A DNA stretch of 64,000 bases from Paenibacillus sonchi (GTDB lineage: Bacteria; Bacillota; Bacilli; Paenibacillales; Paenibacillaceae): positions 6,262,001 to 6,326,000 of the forward strand of contig NZ_CP068595.1 of the NCBI RefSeq assembly GCF_016772475.1, written 5' to 3'. The position numbers and the translations under genes were made by a program. Below, one piece after another: positions 19,753 to 30,255 of the stretch (the first letter of the stretch is position 1; each line of letters begins with the position of its first letter). A model generated the notes under the pieces. The model saw nothing but the letters and a program-made list of their open reading frames with translations, was not told the DNA's origin and searched no databases.

Positions 19753-19950
19753 TGGAAATCCCCCTTCCATAGCTTTTGTTCTGAAATGAATTCCACAAAC
19801 TTCTTAAGAATTCCTGCTTGATTCGACAAAAAAGGATAAAATTCTTCCTAACTTACCGAATATAGGTCGAAAGATGTCGATGGACGAAATAAATGTCAAT
19901 CTCACATACATTGATTCTCTTAGAATTTGTATATTATTACAATAAGAAAT

Positions 19951-19981
19951 AAGCCCTATCTTTTCTGAAAAGAGAGGGCTT
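19951..19981 (-). terminator. Stem-loop upstream of fla/che, possible terminator
   Basis: A 15-bp stem with one mismatch (AAGCCCT...AGGGCTT arms) and a 1-base loop is followed on the minus strand by the T-rich TTATTTCTTATT. It may end hslVU read-through before the fla/che promoter. On the plus strand a T6 run follows after 7 bases, so direction is not certain. Confidence 0.55.
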
Positions 19982-20049
19982 AAAGCATGTTTTTTCAATT
20001 ATTTGACATTTTCAGCCCAAATTCTTCGGAAAAATAACATTTTATAGCA

Positions 20050-20077
20050 CGAAATCCCCCGAAATGGGGGATTTTTT
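20050..20077. terminator. Stem-loop between hslU and flgB, likely terminator
   Basis: The arms AAATCCCCC and GGGGGATTT flank a short loop and are followed by T6 on the plus strand. On the minus strand, where the flanking genes lie, the tract is only TTTCG, so it would be a weak terminator for hslVU. Confidence 0.6.
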
Positions 20078-20130
20078 GTAAAGGCCTAATTCCTAATGCC
20101 TAAATTTTAATTATTTTGAAACTTGTCGCA

Positions 20131-21531
20131 TCAGAGAATATATTGACTTAAATCGCGGTCCTGTGCGATTCCTGCCAATTTTTCACGCACATACTCCGGA
20201 GTGATGACCATCGTATCCAAAGTCAGCTCCGGTGCTTCGAAAGATAGGTCTTCCAGCAGTTTCTCCAGAATAGTATGCAGTCTTCGCGCACCGATGTTCT
20301 CCATATTTTGGTTCACTGAGGCTGCAATCCGGGCAATTTCGTAAATCGCTTCTTTTTGGAACTGAACTTCAATATTTTCGGTTTGCAGCAAATTGACATA
20401 TTGCTTCGTTAGCGCGTTTTCCGGTTCAGTCAGAATAGACACGAAATCCTCAAGCGTGAGGCTGCTCAATTCTACGCGGATCGGGAACCGGCCTTGGAGC
20501 TCAGGGATCAGATCGGAGGGCTTTGCCACATGAAACGCCCCTGCGGCCATAAACAGCACGTAGTCCGTCTTCACAGGGCCGTATTTGGTCATTACCGTAG
20601 AGCCTTCGACAATAGGCAGAATATCACGCTGTACCCCTTCCCGCGATACATCCGGTCCGGAGCCCTTGCCTTGACTGGCTACTTTGTCGATTTCATCGAT
20701 AAAAATAATCCCGGACTGCTCCGCACGAGCCACCGACTCCTGAATGACATCATCCATGTCGATCAGCTTCGCCGCTTCATCCTGAATCAGCACTTTCCGG
20801 GCTTCCCTGATCGGAAGCTTGCGCTTCTTGGTCCGTTTGGGCAGCAGGCTGCCGAACATCTCCTGCATATTCATCCCCATCTGGTCATTGCCTTGGCCTG
20901 CGAACATATCCAGCATAGTAGGCGCAGTGTCTTCTACGTCGACCTCGATGATGTCATCCTCCAGCTGGCCAGCCAGCAGCTTGAACTTGACTCCGCGGCG
21001 GCGCTCGCTGAGGCTTCCATCTTCGGCATCATCTTTGGCATCCTCAGCTGCGTTATTGTTCCCGCCGAAGATCATTTCAAAAGGATTCCGCTGCGACTTA
21101 TTTTTCGATCCCCCAGGCACCAAAATAGAGACGATACGTTCATTCGCCAGTTCTTCGGCACGGTCTTTTACCTTTTCGGTCCGTTCCAGCTTCACCATAC
21201 GAATGGAGGTTTCAACCAGATCGCGGACCATAGACTCCACATCACGGCCCACATAGCCAACCTCAGTAAACTTGGTCGCCTCCACCTTAATGAATGGAGC
21301 ATTTACCAGCTTGGCCAGACGACGGGCGATCTCGGTTTTGCCGACACCGGTCGGTCCGATCATCAGAATGTTCTTCGGAACAACCTCATCCCGCAGCTCC
21401 TCAGACAGCAGACTGCGGCGGTACCGGTTGCGGAGTGCGACAGCAACCGATTTCTTAGCCTGCTTCTGTCCTACAATATACTTGTCAAGCTCTGCTACGA
21501 TTTGCCGGGGTGTAAGCGATTGATTGACCAT
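20131..21531 (-). CDS. hslU: HslU (ClpY), ATPase subunit of HslUV protease
   Basis: HslU is the AAA+ unfoldase that feeds substrates into the HslV peptidase chamber. Walker A is [17 protein letters not shown] (about residue 57), Walker B is [10 protein letters not shown] (about 273), and the C-terminus ends in the conserved DLSQYIL used to dock into HslV. An acidic I-domain with a poly-Asp stretch lies around 150-185. It follows hslV by 33 bases, and the stop lies just before the hairpin-rich intergenic region. Confidence 0.97.
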   Translation of the reverse strand: MVNQSLTPRQIVAELDKYIVGQKQAKKSVAVALRNRYRRSLLSEELRDEVVPKNILMIGPTGVGKTEIARRLAKLVNAPFIKVEATKFTEVGYVGRDVESMVRDLVETSIRMVKLERTEKVKDRAEELANERIVSILVPGGSKNKSQRNPFEMIFGGNNNAAEDAKDDAEDGSLSERRRGVKFKLLAGQLEDDIIEVDVEDTAPTMLDMFAGQGNDQMGMNMQEMFGSLLPKRTKKRKLPIREARKVLIQDEAAKLIDMDDVIQESVARAEQSGIIFIDEIDKVASQGKGSGPDVSREGVQRDILPIVEGSTVMTKYGPVKTDYVLFMAAGAFHVAKPSDLIPELQGRFPIRVELSSLTLEDFVSILTEPENALTKQYVNLLQTENIEVQFQKEAIYEIARIAASVNQNMENIGARRLHTILEKLLEDLSFEAPELTLDTMVITPEYVREKLAGIAQDRDLSQYIL

Positions 21532-21564
21532 TGTGACTTCCTCCCTCTTTCTTGGGCACCGTGC

Positions 21565-22107
21565 CTATAGTTGTTCAACGATAATATTGGAATTGGTATA
21601 CACGCATATTTCGGAGGCAATCTGCAGCGCTTCTTTGGCGATCTCGGGCGCGCTCAGATTAGACGCGTGGCGTTTCAGCGCCCGTCCTGAGGCAAGCGCA
21701 AAATTACCGCCGGAACCGATGGCAAGCACATCATCGTCCGGTTCAATAATCTCCCCATTGCCGGAAATCAGCAGCATTCCCTCTTTATCCATCACAATCA
21801 TCAAGGCTTCCAGCTTGCGCAGAATGCGGTCCTGGCGCCAATCCTTGGCCAGCTCAACGGCTGCACGCTGCAGGTTGCCATGATGCTCTTCCAGCTTGCC
21901 CTCAAACTTCTCGAACAACGTAATCGCGTCAGCTACCGATCCCGCAAAACCGGCGATAACCTGTCCCCTGTACAGCCGGCGGACTTTTCTTGCTGTCGTC
22001 TTCATGATGACACTCTCACCGAATGTCACCTGGCCATCCCCGGCTATTGCCGCCTGGCCATTATGTCTCACCGCACAAATCGTAGTCGCATGAAAGCTAG
22101 GTAACAT
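21565..22107 (-). CDS. hslV: HslV (ClpQ), peptidase subunit of HslUV
   Basis: HslV is an N-terminal nucleophile peptidase related to proteasome beta subunits. The 180 residues match the family, with [26 protein letters not shown] at the start and [14 protein letters not shown] near residue 131. The start is ATG at 22107 with AGGAGG 11 bases upstream. The N-terminus reads Met-Leu-Pro-Ser-Phe-His-Ala-Thr-Thr, whereas B. subtilis ClpQ is thought to expose a Ser right after Met and E. coli HslV a Thr. Which residue is exposed here is unclear. Confidence 0.95.
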   Translation of the reverse strand: MLPSFHATTICAVRHNGQAAIAGDGQVTFGESVIMKTTARKVRRLYRGQVIAGFAGSVADAITLFEKFEGKLEEHHGNLQRAAVELAKDWRQDRILRKLEALMIVMDKEGMLLISGNGEIIEPDDDVLAIGSGGNFALASGRALKRHASNLSAPEIAKEALQIASEICVYTNSNIIVEQL

Positions 22108-22147
22108 AATTTACGCAACCTCCTAAAAGTTTTGTGAGCGCTGCTCC

Positions 22148-22363
22148 CTATATAGAGCGAACTTAAGATCTTTACATAAGGGACTTCGTCGGGACTCCGG
22201 TGAATGTTTGGACTTCCGGCCGCTGTTGTCTGCAGATTTCTTGATTGTACCGCTGTTCGCGGTGGAAATCCGCAGACAAAGGCGGACGCATTCGCTCCTC
22301 CAGTTCCAAAATCCCCTCCATCCCTTTTCCCTTTTGTTAGTTTTTCAAGTTCGCTTTGTATAG
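22148..22363. repeat. Intergenic inverted-repeat element, copy A
   Basis: A 216-base element bounded by imperfect 17-base terminal inverted repeats (CTATATAGAGCGAACTT and, on the other strand, CTATACAAAGCGAACTT). It holds a nested internal hairpin: arms GTCTGCAGATTTC and GAAATCCGCAGAC around an inner ACCGC/GCGGT stem-loop. Two relatives occur in the same orientation at 36910 and 49571. It lies between hslV and trmFO, where Bacillus carries xerC/codV. It encodes no credible protein. Confidence 0.85.
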
Positions 22364-22414
22364 AATGATCTACGTACAAATCTCCTTGTATGGAGATTTG
22401 CCTCCAGGTCCAGC

Positions 22415-23772
22415 TTACATCGTAGTCTCTTCAGTATTCACCGGTTCTTTATAGGCAAGGCCGGTACGTGCTGCAAAACCGGCAAGACTGTCCAGGGCAC
22501 GGTGAGCGAGCAGCTCATTTTTTTCTTTTTTACTGCGGATTCTTTGCTCCGGCTTCGGCAGCAGGCCAAAATTGGCATTCATCGGCTGGAAATGTTCCGG
22601 GTCAGCAGACGTAATATAAGCAGGCATGCTGCCTAGTACCGTATCCTGCGGGAAGATAAGCCCTTCCTCTCCAAGCGCTGCCCTCGCGGCGTTCATGCCC
22701 GCAATCAGCCCGGACGCTGCGGACTCGACGTAACCTTCAACCCCGGTCATCTGACCGGCAAAAACAGTCTTTCCCGGCCCTTCATTTGATAGGTGGGATG
22801 CAGAAGCTTCGGAGAATTAATAAATGTATTGCGGTGCATTACCCCGTAGCGCACGTATTCGGCATTCTCCAGGCCGGGAATCAGTGAAAATACCCGTTTC
22901 TGCTCGCCCCATTTCAGATGTGTCTGAAAGCCTACCAGATTATACAGGGTTCCCGCGGCATTATCCTGCCGCAGCTGCACAACCGCGTAAGGCAGCTTGC
23001 CGGTATGGGGATTCATCAGCCCCACCGGCTTCATCGGTCCGAACAAAGCGGTCTGCTTGCCGCGCTTCATCATGATTTCAATGGGCATGCAGCCCTCAAA
23101 ATAAATCTCTTTCTCAAAATCTTTGAGTGCAGCCGTCTCGGCCGAGATCAGTGCATCATAAAAACGGTCAAACTCCTCTTCCGTCATCGGACAGTTCAGG
23201 TAGGCTGCTTCACCCTTATCATAACGGGAGGCCAGATATACTTTGTTCATGTCAATGCTGTCTTTCTCCACGATAGGGGCGGCAGCATCATAGAAGTAAA
23301 AATACTCCTCACCAAGCAGGCCCTTGATCTCAGCCGATAACGAAGGGGATGTCAGCGGACCGGTGGCAATGACAACAATCCCTTCCTCCGGTATATGCGT
23401 GAGTTCTTCATTTATGACTTCCACCAGGGGATGATTATGCAGGGTAGAGGTAATTTCACCGGAAAACCCGTCACGGTCCACGGCAAGCGCACCACCTGCG
23501 GGAACCGCATGGCGGTCAGCCGCACCGAGCACCAGCGAATTCAAACGCCGCATCTCTTCCTTCAGCACTCCCACCGCATTACCCAGTCCGTTGGCGCGCA
23601 GCGAATTGCTGCACACCAGCTCGGCAAATTGATCGGTATGGTGCGCTGGTGTCTTCACGACGGGCCTCATTTCATAGAGTCTTACCGGGACTCCTCGCGA
23701 AGCAATCTGCCAGGCCGCTTCACTGCCTGCAAGCCCGGCTCCTATTACTGTAACCTTAGCTGTATCAGTCAA
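22415..23772 (-). pseudogene. trmFO: TrmFO, tRNA m5U54 methyltransferase, split by a frameshift
   Basis: TrmFO uses folate and FAD to methylate U54 of tRNA. The first part, from a TTG at 23772 (RBS AGGAGG, 8 bases), carries the FAD-binding [16 protein letters not shown] motif and runs in frame until 22747. The rest ([19 protein letters not shown]...) is in another frame to 22415. The frames meet at an A5 run at 22760-22764 (T5 in the gene). Adding one T yields the family sequence [16 protein letters not shown] and a protein of about 452 residues. The break is therefore probably a one-base homopolymer error. Topologically it sits between topA and hslV as in Bacillus. Confidence 0.92.
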
Positions 23773-23796
23773 TTTCCTTTCCTCCTGTAGAGACAT

Positions 23797-25893
23797 TTAT
23801 TCTGCCAGTTCTTCGCCCTCAAGCACTGCCTCCGTGTGATCGCAAGAGGTGCACTGCAGCTTCGTTCCCTGCTTGCTGCGCTTCTCTATCATCCAGGAGC
23901 CGCAGACCGGACATGGTTTGACGGATGGTCTGTCCCATGATACAAAATCACAGCCGGGATACTGGTCACATCCGTAGAAGACACGGCCTTTCTTGCTGCG
24001 GCGCTCCACAACCTTGCCTTCATGGCATTTCGGGCAGCTCACGCCAATATCCTTGACAATCGGCTTGGTATTCCGGCAATCGGGAAAACCGGAGCATGCC
24101 AGGAATTTACCGAACCTTCCCAGCTTATATACCATAGGCTTGCCGCATTTCTCGCACATTTCATCCGAAACTTCATCTTCAATTTCGATTTCTTTCATTT
24201 CTTCTTCAGCAAAGACCAGCCGCTTCTCAAAGGAAGTATAAAATTCGGCCAATACCTTCACCCAATCTTCTTCGCCATCCTCCACATGGTCCAGATCATC
24301 TTCCATGTGCGCTGTAAATTCTACATCCAGAATCTCCGGGAAAAACTGCTCCATCTGCTCAATGATCAGCTCTCCAAGCTCGGTCGGCATAAATTTCTTT
24401 TCTTCAATGGCCACATACCCGCGTTTCTGGATGGTTTCGAGTGTCGGGGCATACGTACTCGGACGGCCTATGCCGAGCTCTTCCAGCGTCTTCACCAGAC
24501 GTGCCTCAGTATAGCGCGGAGGCGGCTGCGTGAAATGCTGCTTCGGCTCAATTTCCTGCTTCATCAGGTCATCGCCCGCCTGGAGCGGCGGCAGGAACTT
24601 TTCTTCATCCGTTGTGCCGTCATCATTGCCTTCAACATAAACCTTCATAAAGCCCGGAAAAGAAACCTTGGAACCCACGGCTCTGAAGACAGCTGTGCCT
24701 GCAGTGATATCTACCGAGAGCGTATCAAGAACTGCTGAAGACATCTGGCTGGATACGAACCGTTCCCAGATCAGTTTATACAGCCGGAATTGGTCACGGC
24801 TCATGAATTCTTTGACCATCTCAGGTTCACGAAGTGCGGAGGTAGGACGGATGGCTTCATGCGCATCCTGGGCTCCGGCGGCCTTCTTGGAATACTGGCG
24901 GGGCGACTCGGGCACAAACTTCTCACCGTATTTCGCCAGAATCAGTTCCTTGGCTTCTTCCTGCGCAGTCGCGGACAGCCGGGTGGAGTCAGTACGCATA
25001 TAAGTGATCAAACCCACAGTTCCCTCTTTGCCCAGCTCAACACCCTCATAGAGCTGCTGTGCGACAGACATGGTTTTGGCGGCACGGAAGCCCAGCTTGC
25101 GTGCTGCCTCCTGCTGCAGGGAGCTGGTTGTGAAGGGAGCCGAAGGATGGCGCTGTCTTTCCTTCTCTTTGACTTCACTCACCTTGAAGGCAGCATCTTT
25201 AATGGCTTCCAGCACTTCTTTAACATCATTTTCATTTCCGAGTTCTTTCTTCTCGCCGTTCAGCTTGTGGAACTTAGCCTCGAACAGTGCATCCCGGATG
25301 CCCAGCTTTGCAGTAATGCTCCAATATTCCGTTGGAACAAAAGCCGAAATTTCATTCTCGCGGTCCATGATAATCTTCACGGCCACAGACTGCACACGGC
25401 CGGCTGACAAACCTTTTTTGACTTTCTTCCATAATAGCGGGCTGATCTTGTAGCCGACCAGGCGATCCAGAATCCGCCGGGCCTGCTGCGCGTTCACCAG
25501 ATCCATATTAATCTTCCGCGGGGTCTTGAAGGCATCCTTCACTGCCTGCTTCGTTATCTCATTAAAAACGACCCGGCATTCCTCTGAGTTGTCCAGATCC
25601 AGCGCATGTGCCAGATGCCAGGCAATCGCTTCACCTTCGCGGTCCGGGTCAGCCGCCAGATAGACTTTTTTCACTTTTTTGCTGGCGTCTTTGAGCTCTT
25701 TCAGAATAGAGCCCTTGCCGCGGATCGTAATATACTTGGGACTAAAATCATTTTCTACTTCTACCCCGATCTGACTTTTCGGCAAATCTCTGATATGCCC
25801 CATTGAAGCCTTTACGATATATTTACTGCCTAAATATTTGCCAATTGTCTTCGCTTTTGCCGGCGATTCGACAATAACCAGCGCATCCGCCAT
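23797..25893 (-). CDS. topA: DNA topoisomerase I
   Basis: TopA is the type IA topoisomerase that relaxes negative supercoils. The 698 residues include the N-terminal TOPRIM domain ([28 protein letters not shown]), the active-site tyrosine in [14 protein letters not shown] (about residue 300), and three C-terminal four-cysteine zinc modules beginning CEKCGKP, CPKCHEG and CPVCGSW. AGGAGG precedes the ATG. It lies between dprA and trmFO. Confidence 0.98.
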   Translation of the reverse strand: MADALVIVESPAKAKTIGKYLGSKYIVKASMGHIRDLPKSQIGVEVENDFSPKYITIRGKGSILKELKDASKKVKKVYLAADPDREGEAIAWHLAHALDLDNSEECRVVFNEITKQAVKDAFKTPRKINMDLVNAQQARRILDRLVGYKISPLLWKKVKKGLSAGRVQSVAVKIIMDRENEISAFVPTEYWSITAKLGIRDALFEAKFHKLNGEKKELGNENDVKEVLEAIKDAAFKVSEVKEKERQRHPSAPFTTSSLQQEAARKLGFRAAKTMSVAQQLYEGVELGKEGTVGLITYMRTDSTRLSATAQEEAKELILAKYGEKFVPESPRQYSKKAAGAQDAHEAIRPTSALREPEMVKEFMSRDQFRLYKLIWERFVSSQMSSAVLDTLSVDITAGTAVFRAVGSKVSFPGFMKVYVEGNDDGTTDEEKFLPPLQAGDDLMKQEIEPKQHFTQPPPRYTEARLVKTLEELGIGRPSTYAPTLETIQKRGYVAIEEKKFMPTELGELIIEQMEQFFPEILDVEFTAHMEDDLDHVEDGEEDWVKVLAEFYTSFEKRLVFAEEEMKEIEIEDEVSDEMCEKCGKPMVYKLGRFGKFLACSGFPDCRNTKPIVKDIGVSCPKCHEGKVVERRSKKGRVFYGCDQYPGCDFVSWDRPSVKPCPVCGSWMIEKRSKQGTKLQCTSCDHTEAVLEGEELAE

Positions 25894-25925
25894 AAGTTGT
25901 TCCTCCTAAAAGTGATCCTTCTATA

Positions 25926-27044
25926 TTAAATTACCTTATAAATTGCCCCTGGTAATTGTGATACCGCTTTTTTTATGATTAAAGATAACAGAACTGAATG
26001 CAAATGTCCAAAATCCCATCCCGTCCTGAGCAGCAGCTCATCCAGTGTAAAAGGGCCTTGATGCAGTATATGGTATAGGTGAGACTCCTCACTTGTCAAT
26101 TTCTTTTCCCTAAACCCGTCCTCTTCCCGGGTGGCTTCAGAGGTATTCCCACCTTGATTTGCAGCCTTCGCAGGCAGGTATGACCGGTATTCTTCAATAA
26201 TATCCGCAGCTCCGGTTACGAGCTTTGCTCCTTGTTTTATCAGATCGAGCGCTCCCCGGCTTTTGGGTGAAGTAATCGGCCCCGGTATGGCGAACACATC
26301 CCTTCCTGCCTCTAATGCGGCATCGGCGGTGATCAGCGATCCGCTCCGGGCATCCGCCTCGACAACAACCGTGCCCAGGGTGAGGCCGGCGATAATCCGG
26401 TTGCGCCGGGGGAACAGCCCCGGATGGCTTGGGGTGCCCAGAGGATACTCGCTGATCACCAGCCCTTGACGTGAAATCTGCTGCTCCAGCGCCCTGTTCT
26501 CAGGCGGGTATACCCTGTCGAGACCTGTCGCAACAACGGCAATGGTCCCGCCGGCATTTCTGAGAGCAGCTTCATGGCAGACACTGTCAATTCCTCTGGC
26601 CAGGCCGCTCACGACTGTGAGACCCGCCGCACTCAATTCCATGGCCAGCATTTCCCCTGCCTTGCGTCCATAGGCCGTCGGCATCCGGGTCCCAACCATC
26701 GCGACCGCAGGGCGGCTCGCCAGCTCCAGACGGCCCCTGTAATACAATACCCACGGGGGCTCTGGTGATTCTTTTAATAATTCAGGATAATCTTCATCGA
26801 GCAAAGTTACCGCCGCTACACCGCTTTCCTTCATTAAATTGCAGCGTGTATAAATCCACTCCGGATTAAAACCAGCAGCCAGCCAATGAGCAATTTTCGC
26901 ATTTATTCCCAATCTCCCCCAATCCTCAGAACTACAGAAAAATGCATTTTCCGTCAAAAGTCCCTCCCGGCATATTCTGTCGATCGTTTTCCAGCCGATT
27001 CCCTCTACTTCATTGAATCCGATCAGCAGTTCGCGTGTTTCCAC
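25926..27044 (-). CDS. dprA: DNA processing protein DprA (Smf)
   Basis: DprA binds incoming single-stranded DNA during transformation and loads RecA. The 372 residues have a helical N-terminal region, the Rossmann-like core (AVAMVGTRMPTAYG, VVSGLARGIDSVCHEAAL, RNRIIAGLTLGTVVVEA) and a C-terminal winged-helix-like domain (HILHQGPFTLDELLLRTG). Positioned upstream of topA as in B. subtilis. A terminator separates it from sucD. Confidence 0.96.
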   Translation of the reverse strand: METRELLIGFNEVEGIGWKTIDRICREGLLTENAFFCSSEDWGRLGINAKIAHWLAAGFNPEWIYTRCNLMKESGVAAVTLLDEDYPELLKESPEPPWVLYYRGRLELASRPAVAMVGTRMPTAYGRKAGEMLAMELSAAGLTVVSGLARGIDSVCHEAALRNAGGTIAVVATGLDRVYPPENRALEQQISRQGLVISEYPLGTPSHPGLFPRRNRIIAGLTLGTVVVEADARSGSLITADAALEAGRDVFAIPGPITSPKSRGALDLIKQGAKLVTGAADIIEEYRSYLPAKAANQGGNTSEATREEDGFREKKLTSEESHLYHILHQGPFTLDELLLRTGWDFGHLHSVLLSLIIKKAVSQLPGAIYKVI

Positions 27045-27081
27045 ATGTACTCTCTCCCTTCTAAAAAAATGGCTGAACGCT

Positions 27082-27125
27082 AAAAAAGCAACCTATTATC
27101 CCCATAAGAGGACAAAAGGTTGCTT
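27082..27125 (-). terminator. Rho-independent terminator after sucD
   Basis: The 9-bp arms AAGCAACCT and AGGTTGCTT flank a loop, followed on the minus strand by T6. It lies in the 131-base gap between sucD and dprA and separates the sucCD and dprA-topA units. Confidence 0.88.
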
Positions 27126-27175
27126 ACCTTATAAGCTGATTATAACTAATTTGGACGCTATTGTATTGTGAACGT

Positions 27176-28105
27176 TCAGTGAGTCGTAAAAGCGTTCAGA
27201 ATACCGCGTTCTTCCAGCACCTTGACAAGGGTTGAGCCCATTTCGGCAGGAGTAGGCGCCACTTTGATTCCGCAGGATTCCAGCACCGCGATCTTCTCAC
27301 TCGCTGTCCCTTTTCCTCCGGATATGATGGCCCCGGCATGACCCATCCGCTTGCCCGGAGGCGCGGTTACGCCGCCAATAAAGCCGACAACCGGCTTGGT
27401 CATATTTTCCTTGATCCATTCAGCCGCTTCTTCTTCCGCAGTACCGCCAATTTCCCCGATCATAATCACGGCTTTGGTTCCCGGATCTTCATTAAACAGC
27501 TTCAGAATATCGATAAACTCCGAGCCTTTTACCGGGTCACCGCCGATACCGACCGCTGAAGACTGCCCGATTCCGCGCTCAGTGAGCTGATGAACCGCCT
27601 CATAGGTCAGCGTTCCGCTGCGGGATACAACGCCCACATAACCAGGCATATGAATATACCCGGGCATGATGCCTATTTTGCACTCGCCGGGTGTGATAAC
27701 CCCAGGACAGTTAGGCCCGATCAGCACGGTAGAACGCCCTTCCATAAAGCGGGAAACCTTCACCATATCCAATACCGGGATTCCTTCAGTGATACAGATC
27801 ACCAGTTCAAGACCGGCATCCACTGCCTCCATGATGGAGTCTGCGGCAAAAGCCGGCGGGACATAAATTACGCTTGCTGTTGCACCCGTAGCCGCTTTGG
27901 CCGCCACCACAGTATCAAATACAGGCAGACTGACCTCGCTGCCATTCTCCAAAGTAATGTTTACAGTAGTTCCGCCTTTGCCGGGAGTAACCCCGCCTAC
28001 CATCTGCGTCCCGTAATCCAAAGCTCCTTTGGTATGGAACAAGCCGGTAGAGCCCGTGATCCCTTGCGTGATTACCTTCGTATTTTTATCTACAAGAATG
28101 CTCAT
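27176..28105 (-). CDS. sucD: Succinyl-CoA synthetase alpha subunit
   Basis: SucD is the CoA-binding and phosphohistidine subunit of the TCA-cycle enzyme that makes ATP or GTP from succinyl-CoA. CoA-binding motifs are [15 protein letters not shown] and [12 protein letters not shown]; the phosphorylated histidine is in [15 protein letters not shown] (about residue 246). Length is 309 residues. It lies 31 bases after sucC. Confidence 0.97.
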   Translation of the reverse strand: MSILVDKNTKVITQGITGSTGLFHTKGALDYGTQMVGGVTPGKGGTTVNITLENGSEVSLPVFDTVVAAKAATGATASVIYVPPAFAADSIMEAVDAGLELVICITEGIPVLDMVKVSRFMEGRSTVLIGPNCPGVITPGECKIGIMPGYIHMPGYVGVVSRSGTLTYEAVHQLTERGIGQSSAVGIGGDPVKGSEFIDILKLFNEDPGTKAVIMIGEIGGTAEEEAAEWIKENMTKPVVGFIGGVTAPPGKRMGHAGAIISGGKGTASEKIAVLESCGIKVAPTPAEMGSTLVKVLEERGILNAFTTH

Positions 28106-28136
28106 GCCATAGTCACATCCCTACTTTATTTGGTGG

Positions 28137-29294
28137 TTACACAAGAGCGACAATCTTACGGGCCCCGTCCGCCATGGAGTCCGCAGCAACAATATTCAGC
28201 CCCGAACCGGCAAGAATCTCTTTGCCCAGCGCAACATTGGTGCCCTCAAGACGCACAACCAGCGGTTTGGTCAGACCAAGCTGTCTGGCAGCTTCCACGA
28301 CGCCGCTCGCAATGACATCACAGCGCATGATCCCGCCGAAAATATTGACGAATATTCCATTTACCTTGTCATCGGACAGAATAATTTTGAAAGCCTCGGT
28401 AACTTTCTCAGTTGTGGCACCGCCCCCTACATCCAGGAAGTTGGCCGGCTCGCCGCCGTAATATTTGATGATATCCATTGTAGCCATGGCCAGACCGGCA
28501 CCGTTCACCATGCAGCCGATGTTCCCGTCAAGAGCGATGTAGCTGAGATCGAATTTGGATGCTTCAATCTCCTTAACATCCTCTTCATCGAGATCGCGCA
28601 GCTCAAGAATATCCTTATGCCGGAACAGTGCATTGGAATCGAAATTCAGCTTGGCATCCAATGCCATAACGTTTCCATCCCCGGTCACAACCAGCGGGTT
28701 AATTTCGGCAATGGAGCAATCCTTATCCACAAAAGCTAAATAGAGCGCTTGCATGAACTTTACCGCTTTATTGACCAGCTCCGTGGGGATCGCAATGCTG
28801 TACGCCAGTTTACGGGCTTGAAAGGTCTGCAGTCCTACTGCAGGATCAATAATTTCCTTGAAAATCTTCTCCGGATGCGTTGCCGCTACCTCTTCAATCT
28901 CCGTTCCGCCTTCCTCCGAAGCCATCATCACCACACGCCCGGAGCCACGGTCGACAACAAGTCCGATGTAGTATTCCTTAACAATCTGGCAGCCTTCTTC
29001 AATGAGAAGCCGTTTCACAACTTTCCCTTCCGGACCGGTCTGATGGGTAATCAGCGTCTTTCCGAGAATCTCTTCAGCATACGCCCGAACCTCTTCGCTT
29101 GATTTGGCGACCTTCACGCCTCCGGCCTTACCACGCCCGCCAGCATGAATCTGCGCTTTTACCACTACCACCGGGGTCCCCAGCGATGCTGCGGCTTCCA
29201 CCGCTTCCTCCACTGTATAAGCTACTTTTCCGTTCGGTACGGCGACGCCGTACTTCTTAAGTACTTCTTTTCCCTGATACTCGTGGATATTCAT
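28137..29294 (-). CDS. sucC: Succinyl-CoA synthetase beta subunit
   Basis: SucC is the nucleotide-binding beta subunit that pairs with SucD. It has the N-terminal ATP-grasp domain ([32 protein letters not shown]) and the C-terminal CoA-ligase domain ([27 protein letters not shown]). Length is 385 residues. AGGAGG precedes the ATG. A candidate cre site lies about 250 bases upstream. Confidence 0.97.
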   Translation of the reverse strand: MNIHEYQGKEVLKKYGVAVPNGKVAYTVEEAVEAAASLGTPVVVVKAQIHAGGRGKAGGVKVAKSSEEVRAYAEEILGKTLITHQTGPEGKVVKRLLIEEGCQIVKEYYIGLVVDRGSGRVVMMASEEGGTEIEEVAATHPEKIFKEIIDPAVGLQTFQARKLAYSIAIPTELVNKAVKFMQALYLAFVDKDCSIAEINPLVVTGDGNVMALDAKLNFDSNALFRHKDILELRDLDEEDVKEIEASKFDLSYIALDGNIGCMVNGAGLAMATMDIIKYYGGEPANFLDVGGGATTEKVTEAFKIILSDDKVNGIFVNIFGGIMRCDVIASGVVEAARQLGLTKPLVVRLEGTNVALGKEILAGSGLNIVAADSMADGARKIVALV

Positions 29295-29643
29295 ACCGGA
29301 AGCCTCCTAAAGTATTGCGGTGGCGATGCAGGCAGCCTGCTGCCAATCCGCTTTCCGTTTTGATTGTCCAAAGCCGGGTCCAGACCGGTAAAACGAGCAA
29401 TATCCCGGTCCATACAGAATACCCATGCCGCTTGATCCTGACAACGGCACAGGTTTCTGTCCATGGCATCCGGGGCGAAATAGCCGAGTGATCCGCTTTC
29501 TGCCCAGAGCCATAATATGAAACCCAGAATATTGTAACATGTTTTAAAAACGCTTTCCTTAAAAACTTTCACGATTTATACATACATTTTCGCTTGATTT
29601 CATGCCGAAATGCGAACGATTGCATTGACTTTACTAAAACAAG
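29295..29643 (-). promoter_or_regulatory. sucC upstream region with candidate cre site and long leader
   Basis: This 349-base gap lies between ohrR and sucC. On the minus strand a -10-like TACAAT (29531-29536) is preceded by AGGAAAGCGTTTTTA (29545-29559), which fits the CcpA cre consensus at most positions. CcpA control of sucCD is known in B. subtilis. If transcription starts near 29525 the leader is about 230 bases and GC-rich. A 93-codon minus-strand frame runs through it but lacks an RBS, so I do not call it a gene. Confidence 0.45.
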
Positions 29644-30108
29644 CTATTTCGCAGTGTGGGCATTGGCTTCATGAACACGGGCAAGCAGGTCCTTGAATTG
29701 GCCCAGCAGACCAACAAATTCATCTGCCGAGAGCATGGTTCCTTCCGCCATTTTGCCCGGGATACACGCCGCTTCATTCTTCAGCGCCCTTCCCTGTTCG
29801 GTCAGTGAGATCAACACCTTCCGCTCGTCCTGAAGCGACCGTTCGCGGAGAATCAGACCGGCGGCCTGCAGCCTTTTCAGCAGCGGTGTTAATGTACCCG
29901 AGTCCAAAAAAAGCGCCTCACCCAGCTCTTTAACCGTACATTGGTTTCTTTCCCAAAGTACAAGCATTACAAGGTATTGGGAATACGTAAGGCCAATCTT
30001 GTCCAAATGAGGCTGGTACAACTTCGTAAATTCACGGGAACAGGCATAAATCGTAAAGCACAATTGATTTTCAAGCAGCAGTTCAGGGGTCGTATTTGTC
30101 TCTTGCAT
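29644..30108 (-). CDS. ohrR: OhrR-type organic peroxide sensing MarR regulator
   Basis: A 154-residue MarR-family winged-helix repressor. The N-terminus [19 protein letters not shown] closely fits OhrR, with the peroxide-sensing cysteine at residue 17 and a second cysteine at 23. The wing region has [17 protein letters not shown]. It is divergent from the ohr gene at 30256, the classic sensor-target arrangement: oxidation of the cysteine releases repression of ohr. Confidence 0.92.
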   Translation of the reverse strand: MQETNTTPELLLENQLCFTIYACSREFTKLYQPHLDKIGLTYSQYLVMLVLWERNQCTVKELGEALFLDSGTLTPLLKRLQAAGLILRERSLQDERKVLISLTEQGRALKNEAACIPGKMAEGTMLSADEFVGLLGQFKDLLARVHEANAHTAK

Positions 30109-30183
30109 ATCATATTCACCTGCCTTTATGACATTATTTTATCACAATTCCTGTATAATATCATGTTAATAGCGAAAAATATA

Positions 30184-30231
30184 TTGACTATTATTTTATT
30201 TGTGTTAAATTAAATTGTGTAAAATATATTA
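30184..30231 (+). promoter_or_regulatory. ohrA promoter with OhrR-type operator
   Basis: TTGACT (30184-30189) and TAAATT (30206-30211), 16 bases apart, form a plausible promoter. The downstream AATTAAATTGT half-site and a degenerate second half (to about 30231) resemble the B. subtilis OhrR box (AATTAAATTGT is an exact half). Binding there would cover the -10 and start region. Confidence 0.6.
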
Positions 30232-30255
30232 ACGAATGAACGGGAGCGATTCATA

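Larger units (their letters stand above)
19753..20130. other. Intergenic region upstream of fla/che operon
   Basis: This 378-base AT-rich gap separates hslU from flgB and must hold the fla/che promoter unless transcription comes through from hslVU. On the minus strand I see a TTGACA at 19894-19899 but no well-spaced -10 element, and no convincing sigma-D site. In B. subtilis codY occupies this spot; no codY remnant is visible. Two stem-loops lie at its hslU side and are listed separately. Confidence 0.6.

Noticed and set aside
19894..19899. TTGACA as the fla/che -35 element
   Set aside because: No -10 element at acceptable spacing on the minus strand.
19804..19998. A 64-codon minus-strand frame upstream of flgB
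   Set aside because: No RBS, AT-rich intergenic composition and overlap with a hairpin; most likely not a gene.
20008..20040. A CodY-box-like AATTCTTCGGAAAA in the fla/che upstream region
   Set aside because: At least six mismatches to the CodY consensus when aligned, and no codY at this locus.
22068..22379. A 103-codon minus-strand frame between hslV and trmFO
   Set aside because: It is formed by the inverted-repeat element and the hslV start; no RBS.
29291..29572. A 93-codon minus-strand frame overlapping the sucC leader
   Set aside because: No RBS and it overlaps the sucC start; more likely a leader than a gene.
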